The translations under genes and the position numbers were made by a program. A stretch of DNA of 64,000 nt from Maridesulfovibrio sp. GTDB lineage: Bacteria > Desulfobacterota > Desulfovibrionia > Desulfovibrionales > Desulfovibrionaceae. The notes below the pieces were generated by a model. The model was not told the origin of the DNA. It did not search any database and saw nothing but the letters and a program-made list of their open reading frames with translations. This document shows, piece by piece, positions 19,101 through 25,734 of the stretch. The first letter of the stretch is position 1. Each line of letters begins with the position of its first letter. The DNA lies in contig NZ_OY787459.1 in NCBI RefSeq assembly GCF_963678865.1, positions 338,501 to 402,500 on the forward strand, read 5' to 3'.

Positions 19101-19939
19101 ACGGCGAGAATACCAATGATCATGTCCGGGCTGCGGTCGGTTGAAAGCCCGATCAGCTCATCTGGCCGCATTTTTTCTCCGGTGGTGAGTTCATACAGAG
19201 CGCGAATGGCGTGGGCTATTCTGTTGGAGCGTTCATCCAGCTCCTGATATGTCAATTCCCGTCCTTGACAACTGATGGCAATCCTTTCTGGGAATGCAGC
19301 GGCCTGCTCAGCGAAAAGTCCGTGCAGGGTGCGTCCTGTGCAATCGAACTGCTCCACGACATTCCAATTGATTAGTGCGTCCCGTCTTTCTTCTTCTGTG
19401 AGCAATGGAAATTCGAACAAGCTATGTTTCGGATTTTCGAGACAGTGTTCGAGCAGCATTGAGAGGTGAGCAGCCATTTGTTTCAAAAATTCCGAACTGA
19501 GAAGATTTGTATTTGCTGCTATAATGGGAGGTTCGTGCGACTCCGGTTTTTGAATAAAAAGAAGGACTTCGTCGTCCGAAAAAATATCCACGCTGTCTGC
19601 AACCGCGATTCGAAGCGATTTCCCGTTGATGGGAACGGTGCCGACTTCAGTGTCTGAATCGCAAGATCCGGGTGCTTCGGAAAGGATATTCAACAAATCT
19701 TGAAATCCGTTTTCTTGCGAGATGGATATGGAACGTCTGCCCGAAAGATTGAGGGTGGTGTTGTATTCTAGCCAATCCAATTCTTCCTGCCCGGAATACC
19801 TGGAAATCAGAGCCACCCATGCCGCAACCGTAATCAAACGGGCATTGGTGTCCGAGGAAAAATCTTTTATCTTTTTTAGGGTTGCTTTTGAAAGGGGGAT
19901 GTCCGTTTGATGCGAAGAAAAGTTTGTATTCTGTGACAT
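13166..19939 (-). CDS. Two-module NRPS with terminal reductase (A-PCP-C-A-PCP-R)
   Basis: A 2257-residue non-ribosomal peptide synthetase. Residues 1-150 resemble only the C-terminal half of a condensation domain and lack HHxxxDG. A1 (about 200-690) has YVIYTSGSTGKPKG. PCP1 has FMLGGDSLLGARM near 765. The C domain (about 835-1270) has the active HHIVFDG near 960. A2 (about 1320-1790) has YILYTSGTTGMPKG. PCP2 has FQYGGHSLLLMQM near 1833. The reductase (about 1905-2250) has LTGAGGFVGTHIL and the YLLSKW catalytic Tyr/Lys. Aligning by eye with GrsA gives A1 code DFWSIGMVHK, one position from the threonine code DFWNIGMVHK. A2 reads DVGFFSLESK, which I cannot assign. There is no epimerase domain and no MbtH. 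The likely product is a dipeptide aldehyde that may cyclise to a pyrazinone, as with aureusimines. Context: a PPTase gene overlaps the 3' end. Confidence 0.92.
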   Translation of the reverse strand: MSQNTNFSSHQTDIPLSKATLKKIKDFSSDTNARLITVAAWVALISRYSGQEELDWLEYNTTLNLSGRRSISISQENGFQDLLNILSEAPGSCDSDTEVGTVPINGKSLRIAVADSVDIFSDDEVLLFIQKPESHEPPIIAANTNLLSSEFLKQMAAHLSMLLEHCLENPKHSLFEFPLLTEEERRDALINWNVVEQFDCTGRTLHGLFAEQAAAFPERIAISCQGRELTYQELDERSNRIAHAIRALYELTTGEKMRPDELIGLSTDRSPDMIIGILAVLKAGGAYVPLDPRYPEDRLKFMAEDARCRIILTQQHHLENLLYMVDGDYGIISLDTGWEHLSSYPATQPDPISTDTNLAYVIYTSGSTGKPKGVMLEHGCAVRLFYTTEALFNFNEEDVWTCFHSYAFDFSVWEIWGALLHGARLVFVPYNTSREPDRFHELVRRERVTIMSQTPSSFYQFSEADKNAEHSCTTLRYVIFGGEALNIARLESWWLRHPWDAPRLINMYGITETTVHATFHEVAPDDLKRKSALSPIGEKLSDLSFYVLDSRLQPMPPGIPGELYIGGAGVARGYFRRDDLNRERFIDSPFAKEIGPGAPSRLYKSGDLVVRRQDGTLDYLGRADFQVKIRGFRIETGEIETILEKHADIRESVVLAYGEGEEKKLAAYYITNDGNPIATRVLWEHLACTLPVYMIPSRFIHMHNFKLSPTGKTDRKALPAPDIVPDQQDRDDMVVPKTGTERRLARIWSDLLNYTSVGAHDNFFMLGGDSLLGARMVMLCRQAFSRDLSIKDVFEHPVLEELARCIEASDAVQYEEFQQAPLPDACPKNQVTTFPASPAQRSMYYTYHAEPPETYNVPFLARFDGPLNHTFLEEALNRLLERHESLRTTFLFEHGELFQRINAHQPYTLPLEKVAENDISVTCSRWAKQVFDLERYPLFDIRLIESVNGKSAVYFNIHHIVFDGNSYDVLLKDLGRSYAAVSTGRPPLPVPHMQYRHYAHAMRESIQSQHSQKNLRKLAEHFKGMDSEIHWPHSVLMKNSSGENLVRRHLDHDTIRKLSSLARERNATLFALLLALYQSSIFALSGQDDLTVGVPVSSRPLFPHADDLIGFLVVTAPFRTRFTDTTTLNSLIDNNQRDSLAMLDRQEVPLDALAEMLDKRNRQGGNPMFRALFAMENSMSMNGSWQGQNYELEQLFNGSAKFDTLLFCFNRQEQGLEVILEYNPEKPGRHTAEILIDIFVHGAQKLAEQAGTDASIKLRSLLSGLLPTDRAEITANRSEAEYPAVSLGRLFKDCAKKYHDRPALVYDGRTLNYWQLDALSDQTAYDLLSKVGPPQEAGDCIGIHLRRGPEMVPAMLGILKAGYAYLPLDPDMPAERLSRIYSHARPSLVICKDENSIQGIPDRVLTRFDSLTNSSSVNLKEISPDAPAYILYTSGTTGMPKGVMVGHRSAVNRVCWMQREYGLTTGEKYLFKTPCHFDVSVGEIFWPLTCGATLIVSGPDCHRDPACILGLLESERINNVHFVPAMLSIFLDYLDSGEEIELAHLKRIFCSGEGLPQTLVNRCKRKLNVEIHNLYGPTETGESSAQPCPEKAPGQGPDIVPIGFPISNTRYYLLNPAGMPVPNGLCGELHIAGDCLAEGYLREPKRTDERFISSELIPEKRLYRTGDIVAWGQENLLEYHGRTDHQIKIRGFRVELGEIESAIMRLEGVRFAAARYFQQSPQGPCIIADYAGDADSPDPEEIQTALKKVLPSYMVPAKIFKRDQLPVTPSGKVDRKSLPEPEFSMLGGISSPGSRTQIKLDRTEQELAELWARLLGQEPDQFNPDSDFFQYGGHSLLLMQMIVELRKEKGHEIKLPVFLQKPTLGYLAELCKDDEHGAQKDTSIDQAYKDSRLLIDWESGPSLRVNADKKTVLLTGAGGFVGTHILKKLLCSKKQPVIALVRPKDGLDPAQTLDRALNTRNISLEPEARKLLRVCKMDLAAPGLALEELDLDVITNTVGHILHCGAMVNHLYGYAQHRQANVLGTLELIQLAVKTGIRRFDFISTTGAVAAEDQPDPNWSGYLLSKWTGERFTERMRRHDFDARILRVGYVTGHSRSGLVDHSRNHLSLLIRACAETGVAPDWDRKLEITPVDFLASEIIRLINMPQAAHGSWNLSGVLRLTWTELISHIENNGYPVKITSHQEWYAEYLEKAPEGSALHMLKGLYTEETPCFPDPLENNFLELHPTTHTQKDMDLAQLFRRYMNYYLDSGFIGKNE

Positions 19940-20098
19940 GAAAATTCCTGCATGTGAAACGGAGTGGTCACTAAGTGCCTAAGCTCATCTGGGCTCCTTG
20001 CAACTTTTCCGATTTAGAGTGTTATGCTGACGAAGTCGTACTCTTAAAAAATATGCAACTCTTTGGCGGTTTAATAGAAAATGAAGTTCAACATTTGT

Positions 20099-21424
20099 CT
20101 ATTGCATGCGTTTCGTTTCAAAACCTGCAGCACTAAGTTTCTTTACCACGGAATCCACATGCTTGTTGTCCTTGGTTTCGATAATCAGTTCATAGGCTGT
20201 GGACATGGGCGAAGCTGCATGGAAGATGGGATCGTACTCAAGGTTGACCACCTCAGCACGGTTTTGCGCGATTATCCTTGCAATTTCAGGGTAAATGTCG
20301 CCGTGTCCGTTATGGGAAATCACGCGAATCTGAGCCAACTGTCCCTGATGAAACATGTCGCGTTCCAAAAGAACGGCAAAAAGACGGGCATCAATGTTGC
20401 CCCCCGTGATGGGCGTTGCGACTTTCTTCCCGGAAAACATGCCGCTATGTTGCAGGAGTGCGGCAACACCTACGGCCCCGGCTCCTTCTGCCACCAGCTT
20501 ATGTTCACTCCATATGCGGGTGATGGCATGGGCAATGTGTTCTTCGTCTACCACAAGAACATCCTCCAAAAGACGCTCGTCAATGGACCATGGCAGTTGA
20601 CCAGGAGTATGCACGGCAATCCCTTCCGCCAGCGTCTCGCCGCCGGTCCTGACCGGTTCATGGTGCATCATTTGATGCATAGCCGCATAACTCGCCGCTT
20701 CAACCCCGTAGACCTTCAGTTTGGGATTGAGATTCTTGGCCGCAGTTGCGCATCCGGCAATCAATCCACCTCCGCCCACAGGCACAAGCATAATTTCCGT
20801 CTCAGGCTGATCTTGCATGATTTCCAATCCCACCGTCCCCTGTCCGGCAATGACCAATGGATCATTGAACGGGTGAATGAAGGTCAGACCGTCCTTTTCG
20901 GCTTTATGCAATGCAAACGCCAGAGACTCGTCGAACTCCTTTCCATGGATGATTACATCGCCGCCTAGGCTGCGTGTACGGCGAATTTTTGTGTGCGGCG
21001 TTACTTCGGGCATGACGATTACCGAAGGGATTCCGAGCAATTTGGCATGGTAAGCCACGGCCTGTGCATGATTTCCCGAACTGGCCGCGATCACCCCGTG
21101 CTCCCGCTCTGTCCGGCTGAGTGTCACCATCTTATTGTAAGCCCCGCGCTCCTTGAATGCGCCGGTATACTGCATATTTTCAAGTTTGAGGTATAAGTCC
21201 GTCCCGGTCCGTTTGGAAAGCATGCCTCCCGCAACCAGTGGAGTTCGCTGAACATGGCCCCGAAGTCTTTGTGCTGCTTCCTGAATTAATTCCGGAGTCA
21301 CGCACGGAGATTCTTTTCCGGCAAAGACCCTGCCGACCAAGCCCGGCATGGTCAGTATCACCGTGCTTGCCAAAAGCGTACGAATACAATCTCTTCTATT
21401 AATGCTTGTAGTGTCGAAATCCAT
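20099..21424 (-). CDS. Threonine dehydratase (IlvA/TdcB type) with Tat signal peptide
   Basis: PLP-dependent threonine/serine ammonia-lyase, converting threonine to 2-oxobutyrate and ammonia. The fold-II core has the PLP lysine in GAFKERGAYNKM, SSGNHAQAVAYHAKLLG, and the phosphate-binding glycine loop PVGGGGLIAG. An ACT-like domain fills the last 80 residues (IRVISHNGHGDIYPEI), as in catabolic threonine dehydratases. The remarkable part is the N-terminus: INRRDCIRTLL followed by a hydrophobic stretch and VFAG, a clear twin-arginine signal with an A-x-A-like site. Tat transport fits a protein that must bind PLP before export. I choose the ATG at 21424 with GGAGA upstream; a TTG at 21442 is less likely. 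It lies 159 bp upstream of the NRPS gene in the same orientation. Cytoplasmic IlvA function is unlikely if the signal is used. Confidence 0.88.
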   Translation of the reverse strand: MDFDTTSINRRDCIRTLLASTVILTMPGLVGRVFAGKESPCVTPELIQEAAQRLRGHVQRTPLVAGGMLSKRTGTDLYLKLENMQYTGAFKERGAYNKMVTLSRTEREHGVIAASSGNHAQAVAYHAKLLGIPSVIVMPEVTPHTKIRRTRSLGGDVIIHGKEFDESLAFALHKAEKDGLTFIHPFNDPLVIAGQGTVGLEIMQDQPETEIMLVPVGGGGLIAGCATAAKNLNPKLKVYGVEAASYAAMHQMMHHEPVRTGGETLAEGIAVHTPGQLPWSIDERLLEDVLVVDEEHIAHAITRIWSEHKLVAEGAGAVGVAALLQHSGMFSGKKVATPITGGNIDARLFAVLLERDMFHQGQLAQIRVISHNGHGDIYPEIARIIAQNRAEVVNLEYDPIFHAASPMSTAYELIIETKDNKHVDSVVKKLSAAGFETKRMQ

Positions 21425-21601
21425 TTCATTTCTCCGTGGCAATGGGACTATTCTTTAGCGATAGGAACCCGCATGCTTCGATCTTGAGTACCTTTCTGGT
21501 ATTATAAAACGTCAATCTGTATGAAACGTTTGTAGGATATCCTTTTTTTTGTAATCTCAATTATCGGTCGATTCAAGGATAAAACTTTTTTTTGAATTCA
21601 A

Positions 21602-22153
21602 CTAAGCAATCATCAATGCCTCCGGACCTTTTAATTCTGTCTTTGATCTCTGTTGTCTTATTGTATTTATGATATTTATTTTGGAAAAACAGTTCCCCTT
21701 TGCTTGAACCCTGCCTTCCAGCCATTGGTTCATAAACAGGGAGGCCGTCTCAGACAAAAAGTTTCCTCCTGCGAACAGATTATAATCTCCGGCGTAAGCA
21801 TCGTTGTTTCCCAAGCTGAACAGAACAGGTTGATCCGGAAAACGGGACTTGATTTGAAACACGAAAAATCGGACGGTTTTGTAAATAAATGATTTCAGGG
21901 CCGCAGGGGATACAGATCCGTAGAGATTGTAAAAGGCCGCCGGTTTCGCTACCAGTCGATTGAAAAGAGTTGCATCACTGAACGGATTAAAATGTACGTC
22001 GCTTATGATTACGAAATCTGAAGATGAAACACCGCATCCGCTGTCCGCTCCAAGCAGTACTGGAGTAATACAGAGAAGGATCACCAACAGCAGGCAACTT
22101 GGAATTACCGATTTGCCTGCTGCTGGTGATGAAGTAAATTTGTGGTTCGACAT
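21602..22153 (-). pseudogene. Truncated exported metallophosphoesterase
   Basis: The N-terminal part of a calcineurin-like or acid-sphingomyelinase-like phosphoesterase. A signal peptide (SCLLLVILLCITPVLLG) is followed by the metal motif VIISDVHFNPF and the second motif LFSLGNNDAY near residue 115. After about residue 145 the sequence no longer resembles the family, and the remaining metal-binding histidine motifs (GHxH) are missing. The frame ends at 183 residues, whereas related proteins have about 400. I read this as a gene cut off by deletion. No downstream remnant was found in the 160 bp before the threonine dehydratase gene. Confidence 0.65.
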
Positions 22154-22429
22154 AGTTATTGGCTACGGCTGTTTGAGAGGGGCGTTTTTACCTTTTGTTA
22201 TTTTTGTGCAGTAAAAAGATAATGAAAAGTGGTCGCATGCAAAATATCTCAGTTTGTCTAGGTCTGTAAAGATGTAGTTATAAAAATAATTATGCAATTA
22301 CTGCTACTGCGGTAGCCACTGACCCTAATGGAAAAGAGGTTAGTCTTGAAACATTGGAAGTTGATATTGTGATCGGGGAGCTCTGGTGTTGATAGGTTTA
22401 CCGGCGGTGGACTGTCTGAGCGGGAAAAA

Positions 22430-22515
22430 TTAATCATCTGCCAATTGTTCCCACTCGATGCCCATTTTGTCAGTGATGTGTTTTAAGGTGCCGTGGTCTC
22501 AATCCGGTTGTCTAC
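22430..22515 (-). pseudogene. Decayed XRE-type antitoxin C-terminus, copy 1
   Basis: Read on the minus strand, the last 20 codons spell TLKHITDKMGIEWEQLADD and a stop, which matches the end of HigA/XRE-like antitoxins (…LRPSTLKRIADAMGIEWEQL). The preceding LRPRHLK part is in another frame, so the copy is frameshifted. The N-terminal helix-turn-helix is absent. A second, similar remnant lies at 23332-23484, with the HD gene between them. The rest of the 471-bp gap (22154-22624) holds nothing recognisable. Confidence 0.6.
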
Positions 22516-22627
22516 CACAATATTTTTTTGTAGAAATTGTACGTGTTTGTAAATTAGGATAAAATTGGCGTTTTCCAGTCTCGAATAATTCACTGTTAGC
22601 TGTTGAGATTAATTAAGGGAAGATTTG

Positions 22628-23254
22628 GTGCTAGATAAATACAAAAGCAAATTTGAAAGCTATATCCGATCCGAGATGGTTCAAGATTCAGCTCATGATA
22701 TTAACCATGTTCGTAGGGTTGTTAAAACAGCCAAAGAACTGTGCGATAAAGAAGAGGCAAAGCTGGAGGTCGTTTTACCTGCGGCATACTTGCATGACTG
22801 TTTTACCTTTCCTAAAAATCACCCAGAGCGAGTATCAAGTTCCAGAGTTGCCGCAGAAAAAGCGGAAGCGTTTCTTCTATCGATCTACTACCCGAAAGAG
22901 TACTTGGAGGAAATTAAACACGCAATTGTGGCACATAGTTTTAGCGCGGGAGTTAAGCCGAACACCGTTGAGGCTCAGATAGTCCAAGATGCGGATAGGC
23001 TTGATGCTCTCGGTGCGATCGGCATTTCACGATGCATTCAGGTCAGCTCAAGTTTTGGTGCCAGCTTGTATCACAGTGAAGACCCTTATGCTGAAAGCCG
23101 TGCACTTGATGATAAAACTTATGCTTTGGACCATTTTCAAGTAAAGCTCTTTAAACTGGCTGATCAAATGAATACGGCTTCGGCTAAACGAGAAGCCAAG
23201 AAAAGAGTTAAGTTTATGGAGTTATATATAGAGCAGCTCGCTACAGAGATGTAG
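22628..23254 (+). CDS. HD-domain phosphohydrolase
   Basis: A 208-209 residue soluble HD-superfamily hydrolase resembling YedJ-type proteins. The metal-binding residues are visible: His in DINHVRRVVKTA (near 28), the HD pair in AAYLHDCFT (near 59), a His in AIVAHSF (near 102), and the final Asp in VQDADRLDALGAIG (near 122). The family hydrolyses nucleotides or other phosphate esters, and the exact substrate cannot be told. I prefer the GTG start at 22628, with AAGGGAAG upstream; TTG at 22625 is the alternative. It stands alone between two remnants of an antitoxin gene. Confidence 0.8.
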   Translation: MLDKYKSKFESYIRSEMVQDSAHDINHVRRVVKTAKELCDKEEAKLEVVLPAAYLHDCFTFPKNHPERVSSSRVAAEKAEAFLLSIYYPKEYLEEIKHAIVAHSFSAGVKPNTVEAQIVQDADRLDALGAIGISRCIQVSSSFGASLYHSEDPYAESRALDDKTYALDHFQVKLFKLADQMNTASAKREAKKRVKFMELYIEQLATEM

Positions 23255-23331
23255 AAAAAGCTTACAATGCGTTTAAGCGCAAGACCGTAACACTTAATCT
23301 GTAATCAATTACAACTTAATCAATTATTGAG

Positions 23332-23484
23332 TTAATCTTCCGCCAACTACTCCCATTCAATACCATTGCGTCAGCGATCCGTTTCAAGGTGCTGGGGCGC
23401 AATTTATCAGAGTTGTTTTTTCATCTGTGAAAAGCTGGCCTGAGTAATCCCCATCTTGTCGGCTATTTCCTGCTGGGTATGTTA
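23332..23484 (-). pseudogene. Decayed XRE-type antitoxin, copy 2
   Basis: On the minus strand this reads TQQEIADKMGITQASFSQMK, a typical helix-turn-helix, then KLRPSTLKRIADA and, after a frameshift, GIEWE-stop-LAED. At least one frameshift and one in-frame stop (TAG where CAG is expected) make it inactive. Its tail is closely similar to copy 1 at 22430-22515. The rest of the gap up to 23743 shows only short GGTGAGTA direct repeats near 23541-23564. Confidence 0.65.
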
Positions 23485-23743
23485 TTTCAGGTGGTTAACA
23501 CCCGTTCTTTTCTCTTATATTACGTTCTCACCTGTAAAAAAAGGTGAGTAAAAGGTGAGTAGGGGAGATCCATTTTTAATGAAATTACGTCTGGATGAGT
23601 TTGTTTTATGCCCCCGTTTATCCCTTTTGAATTGTTGTTTTAAAGATTATTTACATCTAGTTAGTAATTAATCAATTCAAGGATAATTCTGTTTTTTAGT
23701 GTCCAAGTTTATTCTTTTCTGCTTTGTACTTCATTTGCTGCTC

Positions 23744-25150
23744 TCAAACCTGCCTTGAAACCCCATGTTGCTTCATAAGAGCGTAATAACGAGCCCTGGA
23801 TAGTCCTGATATGCGACATCCTTGAGCGACATCGCCATCTGTGATTTCAACCAGCTTGATCAGGTAGTCTTTTTCTATTTCAGCAGTATGTGTATTGCGA
23901 TATGTTTTTAGGTCCGGCAGACTTGTTGTTTTTGGGGCTGTCTCGATACGGGATGTTTTTGCAGTGGTCTGTACTATTGTTTGCCTTGCCAGCCGAGCGC
24001 GCATGCTTTTAGGCAGGTGGCGAGAGTGGAGAGTTGTTTCATTTCGACTGAGTGTAACGGCCTGTTCTACCGTATTTACTAATTCGCGGATGTTGCCGGG
24101 CCAGTCATATTGCAGGAGAACTTCCAGAAAATCAGGTGAAAAATCACGATAAGGCAGTTGGAATCGTTTGCAGTAGCGACGAATATGATGGCAGGCCAGT
24201 TCATTGATGTCTTCAGAAATGTCCCTGAGTGAGGGTAGCTGGATGTGGCTTCCAAGAAGTCTGTACAGAAGATCTCTTCTGAATTGCCCGTTTTCCACCA
24301 TTGTTTCGAGATCCTTGTTAGTTGCAGCCAGCAGCCTGAAGTCACTGGCTGTTTCCTTGGCGCTGCCTACGGCCCGGAAAGTGCGTCCTTCCAATACTCT
24401 GAGAAATACCTTTTGAAGCGATAATGGAAGTTCGCCCACCTCATCAAGGAAAAGGGTGCCTCCGTCAGCCTGTTTGATGAGGCCCACCGAACTGCTGTCC
24501 GCACTTGTATAAGCCCCTCGTTCATGGCCGAAAAGTAGATTCTCCGCGAGTGTGTCCGGCAGGGCTGCGCAGTCGACGACGATAAAGGGTTTGTTCCGGC
24601 ATTTGCTGTTCTGGTGTATGGCCCGGGCAAAAAGTTCCTTGCCTGTGCCTGTTTCTCCGTTGATAAGCACGCTTGATTTAGATGCCGCAGCACGTGCTGC
24701 GTTGTTCAGGCATGATTTTAATCGTCTGCTGCTTCCGACTATGCCTTCCCGCTTAAATTGTACCGGTTTGCCCGCTGAGCTTTTTTCAATGTGAGATTCC
24801 ATTGCCAGATTGATCTGTGCAAACAGGCACTGTTTATTCGAAGGCTTGGTGAGATAATTAAAGGCTCCGTTCTGAATTGCCCGTTCGGCAGTGTCTGGGT
24901 CTCGGTTGCTGGAGAGGATAATGACCTCCGGAAACGATGGTATCTCCCGTATTGATGATAGATAATCCATGCCGTCTCCATCCGGGAGATTGTCGCCAAG
25001 CAATACGGTTTTATAGCTGCCGAGATGCAGCATGGCCATGGCTTTTGAGAGTGAATCACATCTGTCCACAGGCAGATTGTTGTGAGCCAGGTCTCTCTCT
25101 AATGTCTCGGTAAAAGAGTTGTTGCCGTCAATGATGAGTATGTCAGTCAT
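23744..25150 (-). CDS. NtrC-family sigma-54 activator with degenerate receiver
   Basis: A 468-residue protein: receiver-like domain (1-120), AAA+ sigma-54 interaction domain (about 140-370) and Fis-type helix-turn-helix (about 420-465). The AAA+ domain has Walker A GETGTGKE, GGTLFLDEVGELP and an arginine-finger region. The sigma-54 contact loop is GAYTSA instead of GAFTGA. In the receiver the phosphate-accepting Asp appears replaced: VLLGDNLPDGDG has Gly where DxxLP normally starts. The first acidic pair is reduced to IIDGN, while the Lys in LTKPS is kept. It may therefore be controlled by something other than phosphorylation. It is divergent from the IS3-orfA/hdr operon across 584 bp and is the natural candidate regulator of that operon. 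Confidence 0.85.
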   Translation of the reverse strand: MTDILIIDGNNSFTETLERDLAHNNLPVDRCDSLSKAMAMLHLGSYKTVLLGDNLPDGDGMDYLSSIREIPSFPEVIILSSNRDPDTAERAIQNGAFNYLTKPSNKQCLFAQINLAMESHIEKSSAGKPVQFKREGIVGSSRRLKSCLNNAARAAASKSSVLINGETGTGKELFARAIHQNSKCRNKPFIVVDCAALPDTLAENLLFGHERGAYTSADSSSVGLIKQADGGTLFLDEVGELPLSLQKVFLRVLEGRTFRAVGSAKETASDFRLLAATNKDLETMVENGQFRRDLLYRLLGSHIQLPSLRDISEDINELACHHIRRYCKRFQLPYRDFSPDFLEVLLQYDWPGNIRELVNTVEQAVTLSRNETTLHSRHLPKSMRARLARQTIVQTTAKTSRIETAPKTTSLPDLKTYRNTHTAEIEKDYLIKLVEITDGDVAQGCRISGLSRARYYALMKQHGVSRQV

Positions 25151-25734
25151 CCATGAATTTCTCCGTTAATATCTATATTGGAAATTCCCCTACAAACCAT
25201 AGCACAATTAGGTGAGTGATTGCCAACTATGTCTTCATGTTCTGTATAAAAAAAGGATATAAATCATGATAAGTATCTTAAATAAATAGTGTCTTTTATT
25301 ATGGGACAGTGTGCTGAAGTGATAAAAGAGAGGGTGTTCAATAGAAATATCCAGTGATCATTATGGTTAGTGCTCTCAGTCCTCACTTTGTGGGCAGTCA
25401 AACTTCGTAAAACAAGATTTGTCTTGTCTCGCAAGACTGAAAATTGCGTTTTAGCGCTGTTATCGGGATGTTCGAAGTCTGGAGAATGAGATCAATTAAT
25501 GGAGATTTCTGTCTATATTCAATCCGGTATGCATCTTGTTTAGAGAGAAAGTGAGATGAGGCGGTAGTAGGGAGCAAAGAGTCTTTAAGCTGTATTTATT
25601 CTTTAAAATAGAAGCAATAGAAATGCACAGCTCAAGTCAGATAATGCGCGGATATATGGCGGATAGTCTCATAGTCTCCATATAGATTTCTAGAAAACAG
25701 GATACATGGGCAGACTGGCAAGGAGGAACGTCGG
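25151..25734. promoter_or_regulatory. Divergent control region between the sigma-54 activator and the hdr operon
   Basis: A 584-bp gap without a gene. At 25413-25437 there are two overlapping inverted repeats: CAAGA/TCTTG (25413-25426) and GTCTTG/CAAGAC (25421-25437), sharing the middle arm. This is a plausible binding site for the adjacent activator. I searched by eye for a -24/-12 (GG-N10-GC) sigma-54 promoter and found no convincing match. The final bases hold AAGGAGG before the next gene. Confidence 0.4.

Noticed and set aside
25151..25734. Sigma-54 (-24/-12) promoter for the hdr series
   Set aside because: Read by eye, no GG-N10-GC site with good flanking bases was found. Only inverted repeats are reported.
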